Source: Kitasatospora sp. A2-31 (GTDB taxonomy: Bacteria > Actinomycetota > Actinomycetes > Streptomycetales > Streptomycetaceae). Taken from it: a stretch of 64,000 nt of DNA. Positions 41,507-49,654 of this stretch are shown piece by piece. Made by a program: the position numbers and the translations under genes. The stretch spans positions 92,580-156,579 of the forward strand of contig NZ_JAKNTA010000013.1 of the NCBI RefSeq assembly GCF_022288725.1, read 5' to 3'. The notes beneath the pieces are model-generated. The model ran no database searches and was not told the DNA's origin. It saw nothing but the letters and a program-made list of their open reading frames with translations. Numbering within the stretch: position 1 is the stretch's first letter; each line of letters starts with the position of its first letter.

Positions 41507-44238
41507 GGTTCACCTCCCTGCCGGCTGCCGACCAGCCAGCGGGCGTCGCCGAAGGCCACGACGGCCATCGCGAGCGTGTAGCCCAGGGTCAGCAGCCGCC
41601 GCCGGATGTCGCGGACCAGTTCGCCGATGCTCCTGTTCTCCTGGGTGTTCTCGGCGAGCATCACGGCGGCGATGCCCGCCATGACCGCCGCCTGCCGACC
41701 GAGCGTCGGTACGAGCGTCCCGACCACGACCGGGGCGCTCTTCTCCAGGAACCTCGCTGCCACGTTCTGCCAGCTGATGTCCTCCTGGGCGGTGTTGCAG
41801 CCCAGCAGCATCACGATGGGGCCGGTCCCTCGGTCGTGCAGCTCGGACACGATGTCCCGGCGGTCGATCCGGAGCGACGGCAGCCTGCTCGGGCGGCTCT
41901 TCTTGCCGATCTCCAGGACCGGGGCGAATCCTTCGTCGCGTGCGTTGTGGGCCACGGCCAACAGCAGGGCCGGGCCCTCCGCCCTGACGACCTCCCGCCA
42001 CTTCTGCCAGCTGTTCGCGGTGTACACGCCGTCGTTCCCCAGCGAGCCCCGCAGGGTGCCGACCGCGCCGTCCCGGTCGGCCCCCCGGACGACCTGGCTG
42101 GCCGCGAAGAGCACGCTGTTCACCGGGCGCAGCGCGCTGGCGGCGTCCGGCGGGGAGGCTTCGACCACGGTGTGATCGAGCCGGGCGCGTTCCACCCGGC
42201 GCTCGATCACCATGCGGACGCCCCAGAAGCCGAGCGGGCAGACCGTCCTGCGGCCGTTGGCGGTGGGGCGGCGGGTGGGGCGGCGGGTGGGGCGGCAGGA
42301 GCAGGTCCCGGTCTCGAGGGCACGCTGCCACCCGGTGCAGAGCCGGGCGGTGTCGGAGGGGTAGCCGTAGTCGTAGACGAACTCCAGCGGCCAGAGCTCG
42401 GCCGCTTCGGCCGACACGACCTGGAGCGACGCGGCCTTCCCCAGATCGCCGTGTCCCAGCTGCTCCAGCCGCTCGAAGAGGAAGCTGCCCTGCTGGGCGA
42501 GGCCGCGGAGCAGCCGGTCCGGTGCGGCGGGGCCCGGCCCCTCGGCGACGGCGTCCGCGTCCACCGCCGCCCGCAGGTTGTCCCGGATCCTGGCGCGCAG
42601 CTCGTCGAGGTCCTTGATCCGCACCGAGGCCTCGCTGCCTCCGGTCACGATCACGGCCGTCTCGTCGTCGACGATCCGGATCACCGCCTCCGAGTCGCGG
42701 CCGTCCGGACTCGGCACCTCGGCGAGCGAGCTGAACGCCTCGCCGTTGATCGTGATCTCCCGTCCGTCGACGGCTTCGTCGGTCGCCCCGACGGGACCGC
42801 TGATCTCCAGCCGCTGCAGCTGGCGGTTCCGGTGGAAGACCCGGGCGGTGCAGCGGATCTCCGGCTCCTGCGCTCCGACCTCGACGGGGAAGACGGCCTC
42901 GCTGGAGGCGCCCCGCCGGGGGAGGGTGATCTTCATCGGCTGGTGGAGGAACGCGTCGTCCCGCTCCTCGTCGAGGACGACGGTCAGGCGTGCCTCCCCG
43001 CCCCGGAATTCCACGTTCTGCTCGGGGAACTCCGTCGCCAGTGCGTGCCACTCGGCGCTGACCGGGCCCACCCGGATGTGGACGTCGTTGACGGCGGCCG
43101 CGCGGAAGGCGTGCAGGCGCCGTTCGCCGGACTCCTGGTCGCTGACGAGCGCCTGGAGGAAGCGGGCGTTGGTGCGGCCCGGGGCCACTCCGACGCGGTG
43201 GAGTTCGCGGAAGGCGTCGGCGACGGCTCCCCCCAGCCTCCTCCCGGAGAAGCGGGCGGCGGCGGCCTCCACGGCGATCCCGTGCGTGAGGTCGGTGACC
43301 AGGGCCGGCCGGTCGGGGAGGTTCAGCTCCCGCACGACGTCGCCGTCGAACTCGATCGGCTCCGCCCGGCGGTCCGCGAGCACGCGGGCCGCGGAGTCCG
43401 CGTCCCGTACGGCGTCGGAGACGGCACGGCGCTCGGCGAGCCCCGGGTGGGCGACCGTCAGCCACGAGCCCGCGCGGCCCGCCGCCTCGTCGAGCGGGAG
43501 GTTGTCGGAGAGGTTGCGGACGAGCCGGTCGAGCCAGTCGACGGCGTCGGTCGCGGAGAGGTCGGCGACGACCCAGCCGGCGGCGCCCAGATTGCGCGCG
43601 GCCGCGTCGAGCAGGGTCAGTTCGTGCCGGTCGGGCGGCCGGGGGCCGCACCAGGCGAGACAGGCGGCGCTGAGGCCGCCGCCGGTGCTCAGCGCGTCGA
43701 GTTCGGCGCCGCTGGCGACGGCCAGGACGTCGCAGTCGCCGTCCTGTTCTCCGAGGGTGTACGCGTCGATCAGCGGGGCGATCCCCGCGTCGTGGGACAG
43801 GACGTCGAACAGGCCCTCGGCCGCCCCGGGGGTGACGGTGCAGACCCGCAGCGGCCACGACCAGCGGGGCTCCGGCTGCAGCGTGTCGTCCGCGACGAAG
43901 ACGGCGCCGAGTGCGGGACGCGCCTGGCCTAACCGCGTCACCAGCGCGTGCCGGCCCGCCCGCGGCACGCCGTGCAGCGCGAGCCGAACGGGCTCGCTTC
44001 CGCCGCTCGCGGACTCGGTCCAGGTGCGGCTCAGGTCCAGCTGCAGGTCGAGGTCGTCGAGCAGCCGTGCGGGGAGGTCGGCGGACCAGTGCCAATCCCA
44101 CGGCCGCCCCGGATCGGGCAGGTCGAGCGTGACGCGGCCGTCCCGCGCTCGGGCCCCGGCCCGGCCGCTCCAGTCCACGACACCCGCGACGGCCAGGGCC
44201 TCCGGGCTGACGGAGAGGATGTCGTGCAGCTTCACCAT
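41503..44238 (-). CDS. CHAT domain (caspase-like peptidase) protein, 911 aa
   Basis: A 911-residue protein. The C-terminal 280 residues form a CHAT domain: VNSVLFAASQVV, YTANSWQKWREVV, the catalytic histidine in LLLAVAHNARDEG (about His764) and the catalytic cysteine in VMLLGCNTAQED (about Cys814). CHAT proteases are relatives of caspases and separase, used in type III-E CRISPR (Csx29) and in gasdermin defence. The N-terminal 600 residues are soluble and unrecognised; residues 130-260 may hold a Rossmann-like or pseudo-protease fold, and 330-540 look beta-rich. A CSC-(RPT)n-VC segment just before the CHAT domain has four nearby cysteines and a 12-bp DNA repeat. ATG at 44238 has GGGGAGG upstream. 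It is the first gene of the operon. Confidence 0.88.
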   Translation of the reverse strand: MVKLHDILSVSPEALAVAGVVDWSGRAGARARDGRVTLDLPDPGRPWDWHWSADLPARLLDDLDLQLDLSRTWTESASGGSEPVRLALHGVPRAGRHALVTRLGQARPALGAVFVADDTLQPEPRWSWPLRVCTVTPGAAEGLFDVLSHDAGIAPLIDAYTLGEQDGDCDVLAVASGAELDALSTGGGLSAACLAWCGPRPPDRHELTLLDAAARNLGAAGWVVADLSATDAVDWLDRLVRNLSDNLPLDEAAGRAGSWLTVAHPGLAERRAVSDAVRDADSAARVLADRRAEPIEFDGDVVRELNLPDRPALVTDLTHGIAVEAAAARFSGRRLGGAVADAFRELHRVGVAPGRTNARFLQALVSDQESGERRLHAFRAAAVNDVHIRVGPVSAEWHALATEFPEQNVEFRGGEARLTVVLDEERDDAFLHQPMKITLPRRGASSEAVFPVEVGAQEPEIRCTARVFHRNRQLQRLEISGPVGATDEAVDGREITINGEAFSSLAEVPSPDGRDSEAVIRIVDDETAVIVTGGSEASVRIKDLDELRARIRDNLRAAVDADAVAEGPGPAAPDRLLRGLAQQGSFLFERLEQLGHGDLGKAASLQVVSAEAAELWPLEFVYDYGYPSDTARLCTGWQRALETGTCSCRPTRRPTRRPTANGRRTVCPLGFWGVRMVIERRVERARLDHTVVEASPPDAASALRPVNSVLFAASQVVRGADRDGAVGTLRGSLGNDGVYTANSWQKWREVVRAEGPALLLAVAHNARDEGFAPVLEIGKKSRPSRLPSLRIDRRDIVSELHDRGTGPIVMLLGCNTAQEDISWQNVAARFLEKSAPVVVGTLVPTLGRQAAVMAGIAAVMLAENTQENRSIGELVRDIRRRLLTLGYTLAMAVVAFGDARWLVGSRQGGEP
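42262..42297. repeat. 12-bp tandem repeat inside the CHAT gene
   Basis: GGTGGGGCGGCG occurs three times in tandem (last copy imperfect), coding a short RPTR array next to the cysteine cluster in the CHAT protein. Confidence 0.8.
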
Positions 44239-44244
44239 GGGAGA

Positions 44245-44269
44245 CCTCCCCAGTGGCTCCGTGGGGAGG
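44245..44269 (-). promoter_or_regulatory. Hairpin sequestering the CHAT ribosome binding site
   Basis: On the minus strand the Shine-Dalgarno GGGGAGG (44251-44245) is exactly complementary to CCTCCCC (44269-44263) across an 11-nt loop. The pairing would bury the whole ribosome binding site of the first operon gene, 6 nt before its ATG. Confidence 0.6.
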
Positions 44270-44669
44270 CCGGCCACCGCTCAGGTCGGTCTCCCGACAC
44301 CTCCCACTCTGCCACGGATCGGGCGCGGTGGACCGGCCGGATCCGGAGCGGGTCGGCGTGACGGAGGACGGGCGACGGGTCGCCCTGCCGAACCCCGGAC
44401 CGTCGGTCACCGAGAGGCGGGCGGTCCACGCGCGGTCGACCGGCTCGCCCGTCGGGGCCGGCCCTTTCGCCCGGGCGGTGCCGTCGCGTGCCCGCCCGCT
44501 CCCGCCCGGTCGGCCGCCGCCTGATCGGGGCGCTCCCGGGGAGCCGGGGCGCTCCGGTCCCGTGATGCCGGAGGGGCCGTGACGCGGCGTCGGACCAGCG
44601 CGGACTGCAGCACGGTAGCGTTACGTTGAGGTGTCATGTACGCTGCGTGTCGCTGGTTGAACAGAAGGC

Positions 44670-44711
44670 GGGCCTGGTCGCCACTCCGTGGGGGGAGTCA
44701 CGTCCAGGCCC
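44670..44711 (-). other. Two-part hairpin upstream of the CHAT operon
   Basis: Outer stem 44670-44677 with 44704-44711 (8 bp) and inner stem 44683-44687 with 44694-44698 (5 bp). On the minus strand it overlaps the stop codon of a 28-codon ORF, as expected for an attenuator, and lies 430 bp upstream of the CHAT start. It could also be a plain terminator or structured RNA. Confidence 0.45.
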
Positions 44712-44784
44712 GGTCGCCGGCCAGGGCCCGGTTGCGCTCGTGGGGGAGCTTCAGCCGGGCCCATCGGTGGGCTAACGAGGTCAT
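44698..44784 (-). CDS. Possible leader peptide (28 aa) with a TTA codon
   Basis: A short ORF MTSLAHRWARLKLPHERNRA and eight more residues, with AGGA 6 bp before its ATG. Nearly all codons end in G or C, as in real genes here, except TTA (Leu) and CGA. TTA is rare in streptomycetes and needs the bldA tRNA. The stop lies in the hairpin at 44670-44711. It points towards the CHAT operon. A competing plus-strand ORF (44636-44812, 58 codons) covers the same DNA, so coding is uncertain. Confidence 0.3.
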   Translation of the reverse strand: MTSLAHRWARLKLPHERNRALAGDRAWT

Positions 44785-44929
44785 GCCCATCCTGACGGTG
44801 TTTCAGTCATGACAACTTCCACGACATGTCCGGGACGACGTCCGAGGTGCCCCTCCCGGGTGCCGCCGCGCCTCGCGACGGACCACCGCGGAGCGGGCGA
44901 CGTTCCCGCCGGAGCCCCGCCCACGCCGT

Positions 44930-45181
44930 CTACCAGATGTCCGCGTCCCCGTCCCGGCCCGCGTCCGGGTCCTCGTTCAGGGCCGGCCGCGCGGCCGCCG
45001 CCGGCGGGCCCCCGTACAGGTCGTCGTCCGCACCGTAGAGGTCTCCGTCAGTGCTGCGGGTCGATTCGAAGCGGGTGCCGTGGCCCTCGCCCTCCGAGCG
45101 CCCGACGAAGAGGTCGTCGGGGGCCGCTTCGTCCATCTCGGACAGGGGCTCGAACCTGTCCTGCTGCTCGTCACCGGTCAT
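44930..45181 (-). CDS. Small acidic hypothetical protein (83 aa)
   Basis: An 83-residue very acidic, probably disordered protein starting MTGDEQQDRFEPLSEMDEAA, with a DLYGADDDLYGG near-repeat and no domain. The ATG at 45181 follows GGAGGAG at 6 bp, which supports it as real. It lies 83 bp downstream of the amphi-Trp gene on the same strand and may share its transcript. The function is unknown. Confidence 0.65.
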   Translation of the reverse strand: MTGDEQQDRFEPLSEMDEAAPDDLFVGRSEGEGHGTRFESTRSTDGDLYGADDDLYGGPPAAAARPALNEDPDAGRDGDADIW

Positions 45182-45264
45182 CTGCACTCCTCCGTCGATG
45201 CCCAGGGCTTCTTCCGTTCCCCGGCCCGGGTCCTTCGGCCGGGGAACCGACGAGCGCGTGCCGG

Positions 45265-45525
45265 TCAGCCGCTGTGGCCGCCCGAGGCCGCCGCGCTCTG
45301 CGCGGTGGGCCACTTGAACTCGATCTCCAGCTCGATCTCCCCCTCACCGACCTCGACCTCGATCTCGGTCTTCAGTTCCTCGGGGACCCGCAGGGTCATC
45401 GTTCCGGGGCCGAGATCGAGCTCGGCGTTGCCGCCGTGCCGCAGGGCCGCCGCGAGTGCTTCGAGCTGATCGGCGGCTTCGAGGCGGGACAGCGAACGCT
45501 TCTGCTCGAACTTGAGGTCCTTCAC
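45265..45525 (-). CDS. Amphi-Trp domain-containing protein (86 aa)
   Basis: An 86-residue protein starting VKDLKFEQKRSLSRLEAADQ. It matches the small amphi-Trp family: a basic N-terminus, a helical LEAADQLEALAAALR segment, then beta strands rich in alternating Glu (LKTEIEVEVGEGEIELEIEFKW) with the conserved tryptophan in FKWP. The family role is unknown; it is found in archaea and bacteria. GTG at 45525 has GGAG 7 bp upstream; an in-frame TTG four codons earlier is possible. Confidence 0.82.
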   Translation of the reverse strand: MKDLKFEQKRSLSRLEAADQLEALAAALRHGGNAELDLGPGTMTLRVPEELKTEIEVEVGEGEIELEIEFKWPTAQSAAASGGHSG

Positions 45526-45715
45526 GGCACGCTCCAATCCACGGGGAACACTCCTCGCCCTTCCAGCCTGCGCTCCTCCGGCGGCATCCGCACCTCGTCG
45601 GCCGGGTCGCCGCGGTGCGGGCGGGGCGGACGTGCCGCGCGAGCGCGACCACGTCGAGGGGGCGCGCGGCCGTACCGGCGGCGGCCGGCGGGCGGCGGCC
45701 GGCGGGCGACGGGCC

Positions 45716-47290
45716 CTACGGTGCGTCGGCCGGATCGGCGGCGCTGACGGGCACGTCCGGGTGCCGGAACCAGGAGCCCTGCACCGCCCACTGGACGATC
45801 ATCAGCACGACGCCGATGGCGAGGGCGCCGATGCCGATCACGGTGACGCCACCGGTCTCGCCGAAGACCGGCAGGTCGATCGAGGTGGCGCCGTAGTCGG
45901 GGTCGGCGTAGACGTCGAAGGCGCCGTAGCAGAAGAAGTACAGCAGCATCAGGCCGCCGGCCAGCGGCGCGAGGCCCTTGAGCAGGAAGTCGCGGACGCT
46001 GCGGGTGAGGACCTTGCGGTAGTACCAGACGCAGGCGAAGCCGGTGAGGCCGTAGTAGAAGGCGATGGCCAGGCCCACCGAGGCGATCGAGTCGGCCAGC
46101 ACGTTGCCGCTGATCGCGGTGAGCAGCACGTAGAAGGCGATCGAGGCGACGCCCATGCCGACGGTCGACCAGGTCGGGGTGAGGTGCCGCGGGTGGACCC
46201 GCGCGAACTCGGTGGGGATGGCCTTGTGCGCGGCCATCGAGAAGGTGGTCCGGGCGGTCGGCAGGATGGTGGTCTGGGTGGAGGCGGCGGAGGACGTCAG
46301 CACCATGAAGATCAGCAGCTTGGTCAGGAAGAAGCCGAAGCCGGTGGTGCCGAAGACGGCGCCGCCCAGGGAGGAGAGCACGTCCCCCGAGTTCTCCTCG
46401 TTGCCGAGCCCGATCCCCTCGGTGCCGATGCCCGCGAAGGCCTGGGCCGAGGTGGACACCAGCGCGTAGATGAGCAGCAGCAGGACGGTCGAGATGACGG
46501 CGGCGCGGCCGGGGGTGCGGGCGGCGTCGGCGGTCTCCTCGTTGACCGAGACCGCGGTGTCCCAGCCCCAGTAGATGAAGACGGCGGCCAGGATGCCGGC
46601 GGTGAAGGCGGTGGACGAGGCGACCTCGAAGGGGTTGAACCACGAGGCGTCGACCTCGATCGCGGTGGCGGGCGGGTTCTCGCCGTAGACCTTGACCAGC
46701 GCCGTCACCGACAGCAGCACCAGCATCACGACCTCGATCGCGAGCAGCCAGCGCTGCAGGGCGGCGGAGATCTCGATGCCGATGTAGCAGATGGCGGTCA
46801 TCACGACGATCCAGACGACCCCGGCCACGGTGGTCCACGCCGTGCTCTCGGCGAGGCTGTTGAAGCCGAACAGCCGGAATCCGTACACACCGGCGATCTG
46901 CGCCAGGTTGGCCATCACGATGATGTCGGCCGCCACGATCCCCCAGCCGCCCAGCCACCCGGTGCGCGGCCCGAAGGCGCGTGCGCCCCAGGTGAACGTG
47001 GTGCCGCAGTCCGGGTCGGAGGCGTTGAGCTCCTTGTAGGCGAAGGCGATCAGCAGCATCGGGATGAAGGCCAGGATGGTGATGATCGGCGCCTGCAGTC
47101 CGACGCCGACCACGATGATGCCGAGCGTGGCGGCGAGGCTGTACGCGGGCGCGGTCGAGGCGAGGCCGATCGCGACGGACGAGACCAGGCCCAGGGCGCC
47201 GGTCTTGAGGCCCTTCTCGCCGGCCCGGGAGCTCACCACGGTGGGCGCGGCCGGCGGGGGCGCAGGGCGTTCTCCAGGGGGGCCGTTCAT
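45716..47290 (-). CDS. APC-family amino acid permease
   Basis: A 524-residue membrane transporter with about 12 helices. The N-terminal GLVSSVAIGLASTAPAYSLA is the APC signature in helix 1, followed by PMLLIAFAYKELNASDPDCG and the helix 6 segment FIYWGWDTAVSVNEE. These proteins are proton-coupled amino acid or polyamine importers. The substrate is not predictable. The ATG at 47290 follows GGGAGG. The N-terminal 20 residues are Pro/Ala-rich and cytoplasmic. Confidence 0.92.
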   Translation of the reverse strand: MNGPPGERPAPPPAAPTVVSSRAGEKGLKTGALGLVSSVAIGLASTAPAYSLAATLGIIVVGVGLQAPIITILAFIPMLLIAFAYKELNASDPDCGTTFTWGARAFGPRTGWLGGWGIVAADIIVMANLAQIAGVYGFRLFGFNSLAESTAWTTVAGVVWIVVMTAICYIGIEISAALQRWLLAIEVVMLVLLSVTALVKVYGENPPATAIEVDASWFNPFEVASSTAFTAGILAAVFIYWGWDTAVSVNEETADAARTPGRAAVISTVLLLLIYALVSTSAQAFAGIGTEGIGLGNEENSGDVLSSLGGAVFGTTGFGFFLTKLLIFMVLTSSAASTQTTILPTARTTFSMAAHKAIPTEFARVHPRHLTPTWSTVGMGVASIAFYVLLTAISGNVLADSIASVGLAIAFYYGLTGFACVWYYRKVLTRSVRDFLLKGLAPLAGGLMLLYFFCYGAFDVYADPDYGATSIDLPVFGETGGVTVIGIGALAIGVVLMIVQWAVQGSWFRHPDVPVSAADPADAP

Positions 47291-47400
47291 CGTTCCCACC
47301 TCCCGATCCTGTGCGCGTCCGGGGCGCGGAGGCACCAGCGGGGAGCCGGACCACCTCAGCGTACGACGGGTGGCCGGGCCCTTCCCGTGGGATCGTCCGA

Positions 47401-47480
47401 GCGGGTGGCGGGGTGGCGGGGTGGCGGGGTGGCGGGGTGGCGGGGCGGCCGGGTGGCGGGGTGGCCGGATGGCCGGGTGC
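47401..47480. repeat. Ten tandem copies of an 8-bp unit
   Basis: CGGGGTGG and close variants repeat ten times between the permease start and the carboxypeptidase terminator. The most uniform copies are at 47409-47440. An intergenic octamer array of this kind is prone to length change. Confidence 0.9.
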
Positions 47481-47505
47481 GGGCGGTGGCACCGCCCGCA
47501 CCCGG
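47473..47505 (-). terminator. Terminator of the M14 carboxypeptidase gene
   Basis: A perfect 15-bp stem (47473-47487 with 47491-47505) with a 3-nt GGC loop starts 26 bp beyond the stop of the minus-strand gene at 47532. Confidence 0.85.
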
Positions 47506-47531
47506 CCCGGGTCGGTGTGACCCGTCGGCCG

Positions 47532-48893
47532 TCAGCTCGCGATGCCGCAGTACTGCTGCTGCTTGCCGATCGCGCGGTACATGCAGTCGGCGGTCTCCAC
47601 CAGCCGCAGCACCGCCTCGCGGTTGCGGCTGGTCTCGCGCCCGATCACCTCGTCCGGCGGGTAGAAGCCGCTGCTCCCGTTGGGCCCGGGGTACATCTCG
47701 AAGGTGTAGGCGAAGATCCGGTGCGCGCCCCACAGCCAGTCGTCGATCGAGCCGTCCGTGATGTAGAGGTCGCTGGACTGCTCCGGGGTGTAGCCGTTGG
47801 TGCCGGCCATGGTCCGGCCGAAGGCGGCGAAGGTGTCGGCCTCGTCGGCGGTCATCCCGGTGGCCGTGTCGGCGGTCGTCCAGCCGAACGGCCAGAGCAC
47901 CAGCTCGCTGTACGTGTGGAAGTCGATGGCCGCGGTGATCTGCTGCTTGCCGCCGACCACCCGGCTGCGGACGAAGTCGGCGACCACCTTGGTCTCCCGG
48001 GCGGACTCGGGGGCGGCGCCCCGGTAGGTCTCGCTGGAGGTGGAGCCGGAGGAACCGCCGCAGCAGCCCCACCGGTAGTCCCAGTTGCGGTTCAGGTCGG
48101 TGCCGACGTTGCGGCTGCCGCTGTTGGGCTGGCGGTCCTTGCGCCAGCTGCGGTAGCGCCCGGTGGCGATGTCGTACTCGCCGCCGTCCGGGTTGAGGTC
48201 GGGGACGACCCAGATCTCGCGGCTGTTCACGGCGTTCGCGATCCGGCTGTCGGTGGCGTACTTGTCCCCGAACTCGTGCAGGAGGTAGAGCGCCATCTCG
48301 ACGGTGAGGTGCTCACGGGCGTGCTGGTGGGCGGTGAACAGCACCTCGGGCTCGTTCTCGTCCGTGCCGACGTTGTCGCTGATCTTGACGGCGACGATCG
48401 GTCGGCCCTCGTACGAGGTGCCGATGACCCGCTTGCTCATGATGTCGGGGTGCGCCGCCACGACGGCGTCGATGTCGGCCGAGGCCTCCGCGTAGTTGTG
48501 GTAGCCGGAGTCGGACGAGGGGAAGTCGTCGATCGCCGCGCCGACGGTCTTCGCGGCCGGGTCCTCGGCCTGCGCCGGGCCCGGCAGCTGGGCGGGGGAC
48601 CAGCCGAGCGCCCGCAGCCGGGCGAGCTCGGCGGGAGAGGCGGGGACCACCACCGAGTCGGCCCGGACGGCGTCGACGGAGGCGCCGGTCGCGGCGATGG
48701 CGGTGCGCTCGGCGACGGTGCGGGGGCCGTCGACGACGTACTGCCGGGCGGTGTCCTCCTGGTCGGCGGCCGTGGCGGCCGCACCGGCGGTGGCCGGGCG
48801 CGCGGTGGCCTGGGTGGTGAGCGGAGATGCGAGGGCGAGGGCCAGCAGGACGGCGGTGACCGCGGCGGGCTTCCCTCGGCGGGGCAGTCGCAT
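47532..48893 (-). CDS. Secreted M14-family zinc carboxypeptidase
   Basis: A 453-residue secreted metallopeptidase. A Sec signal peptide (about 1-32; KPAAVTAVLLALALASPL) is followed by a propeptide-like region to about 115. The catalytic domain has the zinc motif TAHQHAREHLTVE (HxxE), substrate residues DLNRNWDYRWG, the third zinc ligand in DFHTYSEL, and the catalytic glutamate in YTFEMYPG. It matches the streptomycete carboxypeptidase T/SG type, removing C-terminal residues from extracellular peptides. The ATG at 48893 follows GGAGGA. Confidence 0.93.
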   Translation of the reverse strand: MRLPRRGKPAAVTAVLLALALASPLTTQATARPATAGAAATAADQEDTARQYVVDGPRTVAERTAIAATGASVDAVRADSVVVPASPAELARLRALGWSPAQLPGPAQAEDPAAKTVGAAIDDFPSSDSGYHNYAEASADIDAVVAAHPDIMSKRVIGTSYEGRPIVAVKISDNVGTDENEPEVLFTAHQHAREHLTVEMALYLLHEFGDKYATDSRIANAVNSREIWVVPDLNPDGGEYDIATGRYRSWRKDRQPNSGSRNVGTDLNRNWDYRWGCCGGSSGSTSSETYRGAAPESARETKVVADFVRSRVVGGKQQITAAIDFHTYSELVLWPFGWTTADTATGMTADEADTFAAFGRTMAGTNGYTPEQSSDLYITDGSIDDWLWGAHRIFAYTFEMYPGPNGSSGFYPPDEVIGRETSRNREAVLRLVETADCMYRAIGKQQQYCGIAS

Positions 48894-49032
48894 GACTGTC
48901 CTCCTGTGGGGGGTCCGTAGGGACGGAACGGGGAGGAAGTGCGGCGCGCCAGCATGATGGTCCGTCAGTGTCATGTGTTCGTCAATGGCCTTGGCGTGGA
49001 CAGGACTTCACCGGGGGAGTGCCGCCGGCGGT

Positions 49033-49076
49033 GCGGGCGTGCGGGCGGTGCAGACCGCGGGCGTGCGGGCGGTGCA
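49033..49076. repeat. 20-bp direct repeat
   Basis: GCGGGCGTGCGGGCGGTGCA occurs at 49033-49052 and 49057-49076. It lies in the 294-bp gap between the carboxypeptidase start and the Doc-like gene, which otherwise shows no gene. Confidence 0.75.
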
Positions 49077-49187
49077 TCCGCGGGCGGGCGCACCGGGTCC
49101 ACGGGCGCCGACGCCGCAGGTGAAGGCCGGTCGCGCTCCTCGCACCGGACCGCCCGCCCGGTGGCGGAGTCCGCGGCGGCCGGCCCG

Positions 49188-49559
49188 TCAGCGGTACCAG
49201 GTGCGGATGGCGGTGGCGGCCTCGCGGACGTCGGCCTGCCCGTCGCGGATCCGGGTGGCGAGGTCGACCGCGGCCCCGGGCTCCGCGGTGACGGTCACGC
49301 CCGAGGCGCTCAGGTAGGAGGCCGCGACGACGGCGGCGTAGTGCTCGTTGGCGAACTCCAGCGCCGGGACGCGGATGAGCTGGTGCATCAGGGCGGCGGC
49401 CCGCTGGTGCAGTTCCCCGTACACGGGCACGCCCATGACCTCGTCGGCGTGGCGGGCCACCGCGGCGGCGAGGGTCCCGTAGTCCGTGACGTCCGGATCC
49501 GCCTGCAGGTGCTCGTGGGCGATCTCCAGCAGCCAGGCCCGGTCGATACGCAGGATCAC
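49188..49559 (-). CDS. Doc-like (Fic-fold) protein, orphan toxin-type
   Basis: A 123-residue helical protein starting VILRIDRAWLLEIAHEHL. Its arrangement (VPVYGELHQRAAALMHQLIR, then VPALEFANEHYAAVVAASYLSASGV) matches streptomycete proteins annotated as Fic/Doc toxin components. The catalytic HxFx(D/E)GNKR motif of true Doc and Fic proteins is absent; the EFANEH segment sits in its place. Doc normally phosphorylates EF-Tu and pairs with Phd, but no antitoxin gene lies next to it. It may be a degenerate or divergent toxin. GTG at 49559 has GGAGG upstream. Confidence 0.65.
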   Translation of the reverse strand: MILRIDRAWLLEIAHEHLQADPDVTDYGTLAAAVARHADEVMGVPVYGELHQRAAALMHQLIRVPALEFANEHYAAVVAASYLSASGVTVTAEPGAAVDLATRIRDGQADVREAATAIRTWYR

Positions 49560-49654
49560 GCCGCCTCCGCTCGGTGCTCGGCTCGGTGGCCCCGGCCGTC
49601 CTGGGGGCGTTGAGCTGTTCCGTCAGCGAGCAGCGTAGCCATGCGTACCGGTCG

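Larger units (their letters stand above)
44239..44929. other. Long gap upstream of the CHAT operon
   Basis: This 691-bp stretch holds the SD-masking hairpin, the leader-like ORF and its hairpin. It also has a less GC-rich patch (about 44608-44665) with GTAGCGTTAC (44614-44623), an inverted repeat of the TetR-operator type. GTCATG (44780-44785) and CATGAC (44808-44813) form another inverted repeat. No larger gene is supported. Confidence 0.5.

Noticed and set aside
38949..44238. CHAT-MBL-patatin operon as CBASS
   Set aside because: No CD-NTase, HORMA, TRIP13 or E1/E2 gene is present. The patatin alone is not enough to call it CBASS.
38949..44238. Bacterial gasdermin system
   Set aside because: A caspase-like protease is present, but no small palmitoylated gasdermin-type pore protein is encoded nearby. 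The membrane partner is a lipase.
44636..44812. 58-codon plus-strand ORF
   Set aside because: It has GAGG upstream but a poorer third-position GC pattern than the opposite short ORF, and no recognised homologue. Neither is certain.
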